Source: Acidobacteriota bacterium (GTDB taxonomy: Bacteria > Acidobacteriota > Terriglobia > UBA7540). Taken from it: a stretch of DNA of 15,959 nt. Shown piece by piece: positions 8,357 through 15,898 of this stretch. Below the pieces are notes generated by a model, which worked only from the letters and a program-made list of their open reading frames with translations, searched no databases and was not told the origin of the DNA. A program made the position numbers and the translations under genes. Numbering within the stretch: position 1 is the first letter of the stretch; the number at the start of each line of letters is the position of its first letter. The stretch covers positions 1-15,959 of the forward strand of contig JAKASC010000021.1 in NCBI GenBank assembly GCA_021828245.1. Reading direction: 5' to 3'.

Positions 8357-8372
8357 TGTGACTAAAGTCATA
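8357..8372 (+). promoter_or_regulatory. Candidate Crp/Fnr-family binding site upstream of the cytochrome
   Basis: TGTGACTAAAGTCATA matches the Crp pattern TGTGA-N6-TCACA at nine of ten positions and contains the perfect dyad TGAC-N4-GTCA. Its centre is at 8364.5. A -10-like TACAAA lies at 8394-8399; a transcription start seven bases further on, near 8406, would put the site at -41.5, the standard position for class II activation. Almost the same core occurs at 15901-15912 before the Crp/Fnr-gene pair. Confidence 0.55.
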
Positions 8373-8393
8373 CCTTACCTTCGCGCCCCCAAC

Positions 8394-8399
8394 TACAAA
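8394..8399 (+). promoter_or_regulatory. Candidate -10 element for the cytochrome promoter
   Basis: TACAAA matches TATAAT at four of six positions. No good -35 is present, and the Crp/Fnr-type dyad occupies the -35 area, as expected for an activator-dependent promoter. The call rests mainly on this spacing. Confidence 0.35.
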
Positions 8400-8616
8400 T
8401 AGACAATTCGTTTCTGAGCCCGGCCAGCCGGGCATCAAGAGCTGGGCCGGCGAGCCAGGGCTGTTTATGACGGAAGGAGAGCGCCTGAAACGTCGAGGAG
8501 CACGACCCTCTGTGCCTAGGGCGCATCCTGCAACCTGCCAATCGCGAGTCATCCTCGGGCTATGAGCGGCCTACGTCCCCACAGAGGGGCGGAGCCACCC
8601 AATCAAGGAGGGCAGC

Positions 8617-10740
8617 ATGGAACAGACATCTCATGGCCCGGTGCCAATCAGGCATTCCTTCGTTCATGAGAAGGGGATTTTTCGGTTCAGCATAATCAGC
8701 GGAGCGCTGATCTTCCTTGCGCTTTCAGGGCTCGCCATCTGGCTACTGCCGTTTAGCGTCCCGATCGAAGTTTCGGTTCTGTTGCACACCGTCCTGGGCC
8801 TGCTCATTGTCATTCCGATCGCAATCTGGCAACTGAGCCACTGGCTGGCCACACACAAAGTGACGCGATCGTTTCGAAAGTTTTGCGCCTATGCGGGCTT
8901 TTGGACGATGTCTGCCGTCGCGGTCTCAGGCTTCGTGCTCTCCTGGCAGGCGGCATTCGGGCTCTACACAAGCCATCTGTGGGACCGAATCCATCTTTGG
9001 GGCGGAATCGCCGCGCTGCCGTTTCTCGGATACCACGTCTGGCCGCACGCCAGGAAGGTCGGACAAAACGGACTAAATGGCCTCAAGCCCAATGGAAACT
9101 TTATCCTGCCAGACTTCCGGCCCGGGCGCCGACACATGTGGATTGTGTCCGCGCTAACCGCGACTTCCCTGTTCGCCGCGATGGGCGTACTTGCGGCCGT
9201 CTATGCCGCTTATGCTCCCAGCTTCAGCCATTACAAACTTCCGGCCGGTTACAAAATGCCTTATGGCAAAGACCCGTTTGCCCCGAGCACGGCTAGGACG
9301 GCGAGCGGCGGTCCGGTTGCTCCGTCTCTGCTCGCCGATTCGAAATCGTGCGGCGCGGCAGGTTGCCATACGCAGATTTACCAGGAGTGGCGCGCCGACA
9401 CTCACCGCTGGGCTTCGGAAGACGAAGGGTTTCAGGCCGTGCAGGCCGCGCTGATCCATGCCGAGGGCGCTCCCGCCGCCCGCTATTGCGCTGGCTGTCA
9501 TAATCCTGTCTCGCTGCTGTCAGGTTACAAGAATGCGAGCACCAGCATTGAGGCTCCCGGCTTCAAAGAGGGCGCATCCTGCGTCGTCTGCCACGCCATG
9601 CGCCGCGTGGACGTGCAAGGCAATGGAAACTACGTTTGGGGACCGCCGAAGGCTTATCTGTTCGAATATCAAGGCGCAGGATCCGCGGCAGCCATCACGC
9701 ATTTTCTCATCCGGGCTTATCCGCGGCAGCACGATCAGGACTACGATCTCGCGCTCGACAAAAACCCAGCGTCCTGCGGCGCTTGCCACAAGCAATTTAT
9801 CGACAAGAGGTTCAATCACGTGGTTTGGGTGCAACTCCAGAACCAATATGATGACTGGAAGCACGGAAAATGGAACACCAACCCCAACCCTGCGGACCGG
9901 CTCCGCTGCCAGCAGTGCCACATGTACTATCAATCTGCGCCCTCGAAGGCGCTCGCCGATCCTTACGACCTGAAAGCGGGCCTGGACCTCAAACATCGTA
10001 ATCACTGGTTCGCGGCCGCGAATCAGTGGATGCCCGATGTGATTCATTCACCGGATGCGGCGGAACAAACCGAGCGCGCGACCCAGTGGCTCGAAGGGAA
10101 AAAATACGTCCCGGAAATCGCAAGCGTTTGGCCGGCGGGTCCCGTGCTTCCCCTCAAAATCATCCCGCCGCAAGGGGTCCGTCCCGGAGAGCAGGTGGAA
10201 TTCCGCGCTGTGATCACGAACAACAAGGCAGGCCACAGCTTCCCGACCGGCCCGCTCGATTTAATCCGTGCCTGGGTCGAAGTGCAGGTCACGGACAAGA
10301 AGGGCCGCGTAGTCTTCCATTCGGGTGAGCTGCTTCCCAATGACCATCTCGAGCCTGGGACGTTTGTGCTGAAGGGCGAAGGCGTCAACGCCGAGGGCCA
10401 GGAAATCGTCCGGCACGACCTCTGGCACTATGTGGGGGCGAAGTGGAAGCGGGCGATTTTCCCCGGCTATTCGGACACGTACGAGTATCACTTCCTGGTT
10501 CCGCGCAACGTCCAAAACCCTCTCACTATTGCGGCGCGCTTGCGTTATCGCAAGGCTAATCAGTACTTCATGGACTTTGCTTTTCCCGGAAAGCATTTCG
10601 AAACTCCCATCACCGACCTTTCCGCGGACCGCGTGAACGTTCCGCTCGCGGGACGCACGGAAATTCGTGCCGCGTCCTCAGCGAAGAGAAGCGCCTCAAA
10701 TTTGTTTGTTCGTTCCGGCGAACCGAGGACGGAGAAATGA
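8617..10740 (+). CDS. Membrane-anchored multiheme cytochrome c with b-type membrane domain
   Basis: A predicted electron-transfer protein of 707 residues. Residues 23-198 form about five membrane helices; His57, His75, His126 and His140 lie in or near these helices, as in di-heme cytochrome b domains. The following part should be outside the cytoplasm and carries five c-heme sites: one unusual C-X4-CH (Cys245-His251) and four standard CXXCH (His295, His326, His391, His435). The arrangement resembles cytochrome c554/NrfA-related multiheme proteins. Residues 500-680 look like a beta-rich domain (AVITNNKAGHSFPTGPLD). AAGGAGG five bases before the ATG supports the start. The stop overlaps the next start as ATGA, so it was translationally coupled to the CRTAC1-type gene. 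A Crp/Fnr-type site lies upstream. The electron donor, acceptor and any catalytic activity are unknown. Confidence 0.85.
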   Translation: MEQTSHGPVPIRHSFVHEKGIFRFSIISGALIFLALSGLAIWLLPFSVPIEVSVLLHTVLGLLIVIPIAIWQLSHWLATHKVTRSFRKFCAYAGFWTMSAVAVSGFVLSWQAAFGLYTSHLWDRIHLWGGIAALPFLGYHVWPHARKVGQNGLNGLKPNGNFILPDFRPGRRHMWIVSALTATSLFAAMGVLAAVYAAYAPSFSHYKLPAGYKMPYGKDPFAPSTARTASGGPVAPSLLADSKSCGAAGCHTQIYQEWRADTHRWASEDEGFQAVQAALIHAEGAPAARYCAGCHNPVSLLSGYKNASTSIEAPGFKEGASCVVCHAMRRVDVQGNGNYVWGPPKAYLFEYQGAGSAAAITHFLIRAYPRQHDQDYDLALDKNPASCGACHKQFIDKRFNHVVWVQLQNQYDDWKHGKWNTNPNPADRLRCQQCHMYYQSAPSKALADPYDLKAGLDLKHRNHWFAAANQWMPDVIHSPDAAEQTERATQWLEGKKYVPEIASVWPAGPVLPLKIIPPQGVRPGEQVEFRAVITNNKAGHSFPTGPLDLIRAWVEVQVTDKKGRVVFHSGELLPNDHLEPGTFVLKGEGVNAEGQEIVRHDLWHYVGAKWKRAIFPGYSDTYEYHFLVPRNVQNPLTIAARLRYRKANQYFMDFAFPGKHFETPITDLSADRVNVPLAGRTEIRAASSAKRSASNLFVRSGEPRTEK

Positions 10741-10892
10741 GACGCAGGGAAATTCTGCTGTCAGGCATCGGGGCGCTGGCAAGCTTCGCTGCTGAGTGCT
10801 CGCGGTCGAACACGAACCGCAAGTCGCAGGTGTTTGACAGTTCAGTGCGCAATCTACCGCCGGACCATCCCCGAATTATCTTCACGGATGTA

Positions 10893-10901
10893 ACCCGGCA
10901 G
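10893..10901 (+). repeat. Target site duplication, left copy
   Basis: ACCCGGCAG directly precedes the IS left end and is identical to the copy at 12197-12205. The flanking bases differ on both sides, so the duplication is exactly nine bases, as expected for IS256-family insertion. Confidence 0.93.
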
Positions 10902-10928
10902 TAGGCTGTAACATTTCATGTTGAAAAT
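10902..10928 (+). repeat. IS left terminal inverted repeat
   Basis: The left end begins TAGGCTGTAAC and ends with TGTTGAAAAT. It pairs with the reverse complement of the right end over about 27 bp, with one single-base gap and a few mismatches; GCTGT and TGTTGAAAAT are the conserved blocks. A subterminal dyad AACAT-TTC-ATGTT at 10910-10922 lies inside it. Confidence 0.8.
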
Positions 10929-10969
10929 TTGAGGTGGAAAAGTAAAAAGGGTATCTCCGAGAGACATCG

Positions 10970-10987
10970 CCTGCCTAGCACGGCAGG
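10970..10987 (+). promoter_or_regulatory. Hairpin just upstream of the transposase ribosome binding site
   Basis: CCTGCC (10970-10975) and GGCAGG (10982-10987) form a 6-bp stem with a 6-base loop, three bases before AAAGGAGA. A hairpin at this place could limit transposase translation when the element is transcribed from outside, a known type of control in some IS elements; here it is inferred from position only. Confidence 0.4.
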
Positions 10988-11004
10988 AGAAAAGGAGACA
11001 CCCC

Positions 11005-12150
11005 ATGAATAAGAAGAAGGTAGCGCTTTCTAGTTTGGTCGGGCAAGCTTGGGAGCAGTTGAAAGGGACGGTGTTGGAAGAAATTCGCCAACAGGTGGAG
11101 GGGTTGGCGAAAGCGGAACGCGAGACGCGGCTGGGGCGAGGGCGGCACGAGCGGAAGCCGGGTCCATTGAGGCGATGGGGCTACAAGCTGCGAAAGGTGC
11201 TGCTGACCCCCTGGGGGATGATTCAGGGTCTGCGCCTGCCGCGGATTCGCGATGTGGAGCAGAAGTGCGAGGTCGCATTTTTGAGTTCCGAGCGCAGCGA
11301 AGCCCGGCTGGCAGAGATGCTGCTGGCCTCGACCTTGGGCGGGATGTCGTACCGGAAAGTGGTGAACTGGGCCCGGCGCCATCTCGGCATGGTGATCTCG
11401 GCCGCCTGGGTGGGGCGGGTGGTAGAAGCGGCGGCGGCCCGCATGGAACGCCGCCGGCAGGAGCGTTTTTCAGCGCGGGCGTTTGAAGCGGTGGTGGTCG
11501 ATGCGGTCTGGGTGCATTACCGGCGGAGTCCGGGACGGCGAAGTCGATCGGGGGCCTTGCTGGTGGCGATCGGGGTAGAATTCGGAGGCGCCTTTCGAGT
11601 GCTGGACTGGCAGGTGGCCGATCACGAAGACCGCGCCGCCTATCAAGCCTTGTTCCAACGGCTCTATGAGCGGGGTTTGGAAGAAGTACCCTTGATCGTC
11701 GCGGACGGCTGTGGCAGCGTGCGCGCCGCCGCCGAGATCGTTTATCCCCTGGCTCAGCTCCAGCCTTGTCTGCGGCATTGGTTACAGAACCTGGAGGTGT
11801 CTTTGCACCAACGGAGCTGGCTCCATCGGCGGCGCTTGCGGCGCGACTTCTGGTGGATCTACGAGGCCGAAAATGTGGAGCAGGCCGAACGCTGGGCTTT
11901 GCACTTTATTCGACGCTGGGCGCGTTCGGAGCCGGACTTGGTTCGTCACTTCTCTCAAGGCTTCGACGCCTCCATCACCTTTTTGAAGTCGGGCTTGCGC
12001 ACGTGGAGCTATCGCTTGCGCACCACCAATTTGGCCGAGGGCTTCTTCCGCAACTTGCGGCGGTTTCTCGGCCGCTTCCCCGGCTTCCTCAGCCCTGAAC
12101 ATAGCGAGCGCGCCCTGGGACTTTACTTGCTCGGTGCGGAATTGAATTGA
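11005..12150 (+). CDS. IS256-family (Mutator-type) DDE transposase
   Basis: The 381-residue transposase catalyses movement of the surrounding IS by binding its terminal repeats and cutting and joining DNA. The DDE residues are Asp166 (VVVDAVWV), Asp234 (LIVADGCGSVRAA) and Glu345 (TTNLAEGFFRNLRR). The family's Cys/His pair before the insertion domain is visible as Cys255/His258 (QPCLRHWLQNL). The N-terminal third is basic (RGRHERKPGPLRRWGYKLRK), fitting a DNA-binding part, and contains the GxxxRKV-like LGGMSYRKVVNWA segment. The ATG at 11005 has AAAGGAGA six bases upstream. The frame is uninterrupted and nearly fills the element, so the enzyme is probably functional. Length is near the usual 390-410 residues of the family. 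Confidence 0.93.
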   Translation: MNKKKVALSSLVGQAWEQLKGTVLEEIRQQVEGLAKAERETRLGRGRHERKPGPLRRWGYKLRKVLLTPWGMIQGLRLPRIRDVEQKCEVAFLSSERSEARLAEMLLASTLGGMSYRKVVNWARRHLGMVISAAWVGRVVEAAAARMERRRQERFSARAFEAVVVDAVWVHYRRSPGRRSRSGALLVAIGVEFGGAFRVLDWQVADHEDRAAYQALFQRLYERGLEEVPLIVADGCGSVRAAAEIVYPLAQLQPCLRHWLQNLEVSLHQRSWLHRRRLRRDFWWIYEAENVEQAERWALHFIRRWARSEPDLVRHFSQGFDASITFLKSGLRTWSYRLRTTNLAEGFFRNLRRFLGRFPGFLSPEHSERALGLYLLGAELN

Positions 12151-12168
12151 TCGGAGATGCCTATCATC

Positions 12169-12196
12169 ATTTTCAACACGAACCGTTGACAGCGCC
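12169..12196 (-). repeat. IS right terminal inverted repeat
   Basis: Read on the minus strand it begins GGCGCTGTCAAC and ends TGTTGAAAAT, matching the left end with one extra base and a few substitutions. The outermost three bases (GGC against TAG) differ, so the ends are not perfectly symmetric. Confidence 0.8.
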
Positions 12197-12205
12197 ACCC
12201 GGCAG
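12197..12205 (+). repeat. Target site duplication, right copy
   Basis: ACCCGGCAG follows the IS right end and is identical to 10893-10901. The host reading frame resumes directly after it with GCG GGC ATT (Ala-Gly-Ile). Confidence 0.93.
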
Positions 12206-13760
12206 GCGGGCATTGACTTTATTCATTCCACGGGCGGCCGCACGCACCAACTCCCCGAGGATATGGGTCCCGGTGTTGCCTGGGGCGATTACGACAACGA
12301 CGGCTGGCCTGATCTCTATCTCGTCAATCAACCCGGGCCATGGGGCGCACACGCAGGCCCGGAGGCGCCTTTCAGCCACCTCTACCGAAACAACCGTGAC
12401 GGCACCTTCACCGATGTAACGCTTCACGCGGGCGCCGCGAATCGAGGCGGATATGGCATGGGCGCGGCCTGGGGCGATTATGATAATGACGGTCATCTCG
12501 ATCTCTACGTCACCAATTACGGCCGCTCGGTCCTTTACCATAACAATGGCAACGGAACATTTACCGACGTGAGCGACCGTGCGGGCGTGGCCAATCACGC
12601 CTGGGGCATGACGCCTGTGTGGGCCGATTACGACAATGATGGCTACCTGGATCTTTATGTCACCAATTACCTGAACTACGATCTTCGCGGCGTGCCCTCG
12701 GGCGCCCAATCCGAGGAATATGGTGCCAATGTGCCTTTCACGCTGAACCCTTCATCTTTTGATCCTGCTCCGAACCGCCTTTATCACAACAACCGCGATG
12801 GGACATTCACCGATGTCGCCTCGCGGCTGGGCGTTGCGAATCCCGAGGGCCGGAGCCTTTGCGCCGCCTTTTCCGATTTCAATCTGGACGGCTGGCTCGA
12901 CTTTTACGTTGGCAACGATATTTCTTCAAACCGCATGTATCAAAATCTGGGCCACGGGCGATTTCAGGACATCAGCGCTTCATCGTGGACGGAAGAGAAT
13001 CGCGGAACCATGGGCATTGCCGTGGGCGACTTCGACGGCGACGGTGGCATGGATATGTTCCTTACTCACTGGATCGGCCAGGGCTACGCCCTTTATCAAA
13101 ACCTGTGGGAAGAGCAGAACCGCCGAGGCAAACTGCATTTTTCCGACGCCGCCGATATGTACGGCTGCGGTGAGATCGCCATGGGTGACGCCGGCTGGAG
13201 CACTTTTTTCTTCGATTTCGATAACGACGGCCACCTCGATCTGCTGGCCATGAATGGATCAACGCTGGAAGACAAGGGGAATCCGAAGCTCCTGGTCCCG
13301 CAGCGCCCTTTCCTTTTCTGGTCGCAGGGTGAGAATGGATTCTATGACATTGCCCGCTCCGGTGCTGCCGGAACCGCCTTGAAGCAACATCTTGTCGGGC
13401 GCGGAGCGGCGTACGCGGATTTGGACCGGGACGGTGACCTGGACATGGTTGTCATGACCAATAACGGCCGGCCGATGCTGCTCCGCAATGACGGCGGGAA
13501 CAGCAATCATTGGCTGTCCGTTCATTTGGTCGGCACGCGCAGCAATCGCTCGGGCTACGGCGCAAAGGTGTATCTTGAGGCGGGCGGCAAACGGCAGCTT
13601 CGCGAATACGGAGTCTCCGGGTCCTACCTATCGCAGTCCGCTCCGGAAGCATGGTTTGGATTGGGCCGACACGACCGGGTTGACAAGGTCGAGATCCATT
13701 GGCTAGGCGGCAGAACTCAGGTGATCGAGAATCCTCCCTTCAATCAGGTGTTGAACGTCA

Positions 13761-13777
13761 CCGAGGAATAGCCTCGG
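13761..13777. terminator. Hairpin across the CRTAC1-gene stop codon
   Basis: CCGAGG (13761-13766) and CCTCGG (13772-13777) form a perfect 6-bp stem whose 5-base loop contains the TAG stop. No T-run follows, so intrinsic termination would be weak; RNA end protection is another possibility. Confidence 0.4.
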
Positions 13778-14006
13778 CAACGACAGGCAGCCAAAGGAGG
13801 AACGTTTGCGCCTGCGCTCGGAAAACCGGCAGCCAGCGAACCACACGATTCGTGGGTAATTGATCGCCGGACGATCTGGAGCCCAGACTCACTTTCGTTA
13901 CCGTGAAACGAGATCTCCCACGCGACGGAAGCGCTGTTGAAATCACCTCTTGAGGACAGGGATATGCCGCATCTACTCTTCGCTTCTTACCTCAGACCCC
14001 AGGGCT
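13772..14006. other. Convergent intergenic region with an unused ribosome binding site
   Basis: These 235 bp lie between the ends of two convergent genes. AAAGGAGG at 13793-13800 is a strong Shine-Dalgarno sequence five bases before a TTG at 13806, but that frame stops after 17 codons (TAA at 13857-13859). It may be chance or the leftover start of a lost third gene of the cytochrome operon. No other gene or clear terminator was seen. Confidence 0.35.
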
Positions 14007-14678
14007 TCAAGGTCGGGGGGTGGCCACCGTGCGCCCATCGCGCTTGATAAGCCCGGCGGCCTGCAAACGGCTGAGATTTCTCGAAACCAATTCACGAACC
14101 GTGCCGATGCGGGAGGCCAGTTCCTGATTGCTGATGGTGAAGGTGAACTCCACTCCGTCTGGCGTGCGCTTGCCCCGGCTGCGTGCCTCGCGCAGAAGGT
14201 AGGCAGCCAGGCGATGCTGAACCGTCGTGAAGGACAGTTCTTCAACAATGGCTACGAGCCGCCGCAGCCGAGCGCTGACCACGCGCAGAACTTTCAGCGC
14301 CACCTGCGGATGCTCCAGGCACAGCCCGCGGATATCCTTCTTGCCGATAAATAAGAGCTCACTCGCATGCTCCGCCGAAGCCGAGGCAGGATAGTTTCCG
14401 CCATCGAAAACCGGAAGTTCCGCCACCGAAGCCCCTGGTCCCTCAAGAGTCAGGACTTGCTCGCGCTCGGAAGCGGAAACTTTGAAGAGTTTGACGAGCC
14501 CTGACTCGACCACGTAAAGGCCCTCGCACGGGTCGCCTTCCGAAAAAACCATTTCGCCCGGCCCATAGCGGCGCGGGACGGCCGCAGCGGCGAGGATTTG
14601 CAAATCGCTCTCATCCAAATCGGCGAGAAGCGCAACTTTTTTCAGGGCGGCGACGCGCGACGCGTTCAGGCTGGCCAT
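14007..14678 (-). CDS. Crp/Fnr-family transcription regulator
   Basis: A 223-residue DNA-binding regulator with the standard layout: a cyclic-nucleotide-type beta-roll (about 25-115), a dimerisation helix (125-150) and a C-terminal winged helix-turn-helix (about 180-206). The recognition helix has Arg195, Glu196, Ser199 and Arg200 (VRELVSR), equal to the R-E-x-V-x-R pattern with which Crp reads TGTGA half-sites, and also containing the E-x-x-S-R pattern of Fnr. The Fnr four-cysteine cluster is absent: only Cys51 and Cys120 are present, so direct iron-sulfur oxygen sensing is unlikely; the effector is unknown. The gene follows the radical SAM gene by about 58 bp. The best Shine-Dalgarno (14698-14694) is 15 bases from this ATG and much better placed for an overlapping short frame, so translation may be regulated or the start unusual. 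Confidence 0.93.
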   Translation of the reverse strand: MASLNASRVAALKKVALLADLDESDLQILAAAAVPRRYGPGEMVFSEGDPCEGLYVVESGLVKLFKVSASEREQVLTLEGPGASVAELPVFDGGNYPASASAEHASELLFIGKKDIRGLCLEHPQVALKVLRVVSARLRRLVAIVEELSFTTVQHRLAAYLLREARSRGKRTPDGVEFTFTISNQELASRIGTVRELVSRNLSRLQAAGLIKRDGRTVATPRP

Positions 14679-14688
14679 CGTTGGCCAT
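14611..14688 (-). CDS. Possible 25-codon upstream overlapping ORF in the crp-like leader
   Basis: An ATG at 14688 lies five bases after GGAGG (14698-14694), an ideal distance. Its frame differs from the regulator's and ends at TGA 14613-14611, inside the regulator gene. It may be a translated decoy that lowers regulator synthesis or a leader for re-initiation. The peptide itself (MANDGQPERVARRRP...) has no recognisable function. Chance occurrence is possible. Confidence 0.3.
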   Translation of the reverse strand: MANDGQPERVARRRPEKSCASRRFG

Positions 14689-14709
14689 TGTAGCCTCCGT
14701 GCAATGGCC
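14683..14709 (-). promoter_or_regulatory. Inverted repeat enclosing the regulator's Shine-Dalgarno
   Basis: GGCCATTG (14683-14690) and CAATGGCC (14702-14709) are perfect 8-bp arms around 11 bases that contain the GGAGG of the minus strand. As RNA this exposes the Shine-Dalgarno in a loop and buries the upstream ATG in the stem. As DNA it could be a binding site. TGGCCA also recurs at 14672, 14682 and 14712. Confidence 0.45.
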
Positions 14710-14736
14710 TTTGGCCAGTGAAAGGTGAGATGCCGC

Positions 14737-15852
14737 TTAGGCGGAGACTGCGAGAGCCTTTGGCTCGTACACGCAGCACGGCTCCTCTGCGAAGGGATCG
14801 CCGGTCAAGGCATAGGCGCGAGAACGCGAGCCGCCGCAGATTTCGCGGAATTCGCACACACCGCACTTGCCCTTTAAATTGGAAGTGTCGCGAAGCGCCG
14901 TGAAAAGGTTCGAGTGCCGGTAAATTTCTTCGAGCGATTGCGTGCGGACGTTTCCTGCCGAAAGCGGGAGAAAACCGCTGGGGAAAACCTCACCTTGGTG
15001 GGAGATGAAGACAAATCCCTTGCCGTCGTTGATGCCGCGGGGGGCGCGGCCGATGCCGTCTGAAGGCTCATGCGGCGGCCTTGGCCAGGCTGTTTGTATA
15101 TTCTTCCGCCGCTCTTCCGCGCGGCGTTGCGCGACGTAGCGGCGAAAGTGCTGCGCCTCGGTCGTCTTAATGTCGAACGGCGCGCGGCCCGATATCTCGT
15201 AGAGTCTCTGGAATACAGCTTCGAATTCTTTTGCTGAAACCACATCGGAAGTCTGCTCGCGTCCTGTGGGCACCAGGAAGAAGACGCTCCACAAAACGAT
15301 ATCGAGCGTTTCGAGCAGCCGGACCAGGGCGTCGAAGTCAGCGAGATTTCGCCGCGTGATCGTGGTGTTGATTTGCACGGGCAAGTCCAGCTCGCGCGCC
15401 CAGTGAATTGCATTGAGCGTCCAAGCATACGAACCGCGCACGCCGCGAAAGGCGTCATGGAGTTCCGCCGTGGAACCGTCCAGACTGACCGCCAGGCGCG
15501 CCAAGCCGGCGTCTGTCAGCTTTCCGATTGCCTCCTTCGTCAGCAGAGGCGTGGCGCTTGGCGTTAGTGAAATGCGCACGCCGCGCTGCGCGGCATGGCG
15601 CACCAAATTGTAAATATCCGGCCGCTTCAGCGGGTCGCCGCCTGTGAGGACGAACACCGGAACCCGCATCCGCGCGATTTCGTCAATAAGCTGCTCTGCT
15701 TCCATCGTGCTCAACTCGGCCGGCGAGCGCATCGGTTGCGCGCAGGCGCGGCAGTGCACGCATGCCAAATCACAGGCCTGAGTGGTCTCCCAAATCACGA
15801 TAAAAGGTCTTTCATTGAAATTGATTCCTACGGGTGCGGGGCTCGTGGTCAT
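14737..15852 (-). CDS. Radical SAM/SPASM protein, AhbD/NirJ-like
   Basis: A radical S-adenosylmethionine enzyme of 371 residues. The SAM-cluster motif is CDLACVHC (CX3CX2C, Cys27/31/34 from the chosen start), followed by the GGDP motif (VLTGGDPLKRPD). The C-terminal SPASM-type region has CGVCEFREIC (CX2CX5C) and a final EPCC, giving ligands for an extra iron-sulfur cluster. The ERPFIVIWETTQACDLACVHC start and the CGG-rich end ending in AYALTGDPFAEEPCC resemble the AhbC/AhbD/NirJ heme-maturation group and its uncharacterised relatives (TIGR04053-like); the precise substrate cannot be assigned. The ATG at 15852 has GGGAG eight bases upstream. A longer start at 15900 lacks a ribosome binding site and would overlap the proposed regulator site. 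It precedes the Crp/Fnr gene, probably in one operon. Confidence 0.9.
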   Translation of the reverse strand: MTTSPAPVGINFNERPFIVIWETTQACDLACVHCRACAQPMRSPAELSTMEAEQLIDEIARMRVPVFVLTGGDPLKRPDIYNLVRHAAQRGVRISLTPSATPLLTKEAIGKLTDAGLARLAVSLDGSTAELHDAFRGVRGSYAWTLNAIHWARELDLPVQINTTITRRNLADFDALVRLLETLDIVLWSVFFLVPTGREQTSDVVSAKEFEAVFQRLYEISGRAPFDIKTTEAQHFRRYVAQRRAEERRKNIQTAWPRPPHEPSDGIGRAPRGINDGKGFVFISHQGEVFPSGFLPLSAGNVRTQSLEEIYRHSNLFTALRDTSNLKGKCGVCEFREICGGSRSRAYALTGDPFAEEPCCVYEPKALAVSA

Positions 15853-15898
15853 AGATTGATCTCCCGCATCTATTGCCTCATATTTCCGGGTCCTTTGC

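Larger units (their letters stand above)
8211..8616. promoter_or_regulatory. Intergenic region upstream of the cytochrome gene
   Basis: These 406 bp contain no convincing gene. After the transketolase stop there is a weak dyad GAACC-CAT-GGTTC (8224-8236) without a T-run. A Crp/Fnr-type dyad with a matching -10 sits at 8357-8399. A GC-rich hairpin, GCCCGG (8418-8423) with CCGGGC (8428-8433) and a 4-base loop, lies just downstream of the predicted transcription start. The predicted leader is about 210 bases, and I saw no known riboswitch in it. A small minus-strand frame at 8331-8552 looks like chance. Confidence 0.55.
10902..12196 (+). mobile_element. Complete IS256-family insertion sequence, 1295 bp
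   Basis: The boundaries are fixed by the 9-bp direct duplication on both sides and by imperfect terminal inverted repeats (10902-10928 and 12169-12196). The element has one intact transposase gene on the plus strand and no passenger gene. The identical duplication copies and intact transposase indicate a recent, possibly still mobile, insertion. It lies in the same direction as the gene it interrupts. Its first three bases, TAG, terminate the host reading frame. Confidence 0.93.
10737..13771 (+). pseudogene. CRTAC1-type FG-GAP / ASPIC-UnbV protein gene split by an IS element
   Basis: The gene survives as two parts, 10737-10901 (55 codons) and 12206-13771 (522 codons with stop). They join in the same frame when the IS and one target duplication are removed, giving 576 residues with FTDVTRQ-AGIDFIHS at the junction. 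The N-terminus, MRRREILLSGIGALASFAAEC, has a twin-arginine-like start and a hydrophobic stretch, so export is likely. The main part has seven calcium-loop FG-GAP/VCBS-like repeats of the type DYDNDGxxDLYVTN, and the last ~90 residues are an ASPIC/UnbV domain (GYGAKVYLEAGGK to WLGGRTQ). The start overlaps the cytochrome stop, so the pair was probably one functional unit outside the cytoplasm. The current upstream product ends at a TAG supplied by the IS, and the downstream part lacks a signal peptide. Confidence 0.93.

Noticed and set aside
8331..8552. 73-residue minus-strand frame in the region before the cytochrome
   Set aside because: No start signal or domain, and it lies across the proposed promoter.
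13758..13946. 62-residue minus-strand frame between the convergent genes
   Set aside because: It overlaps the end of the CRTAC1-type gene, has no ribosome binding site and shows no recognisable family features.
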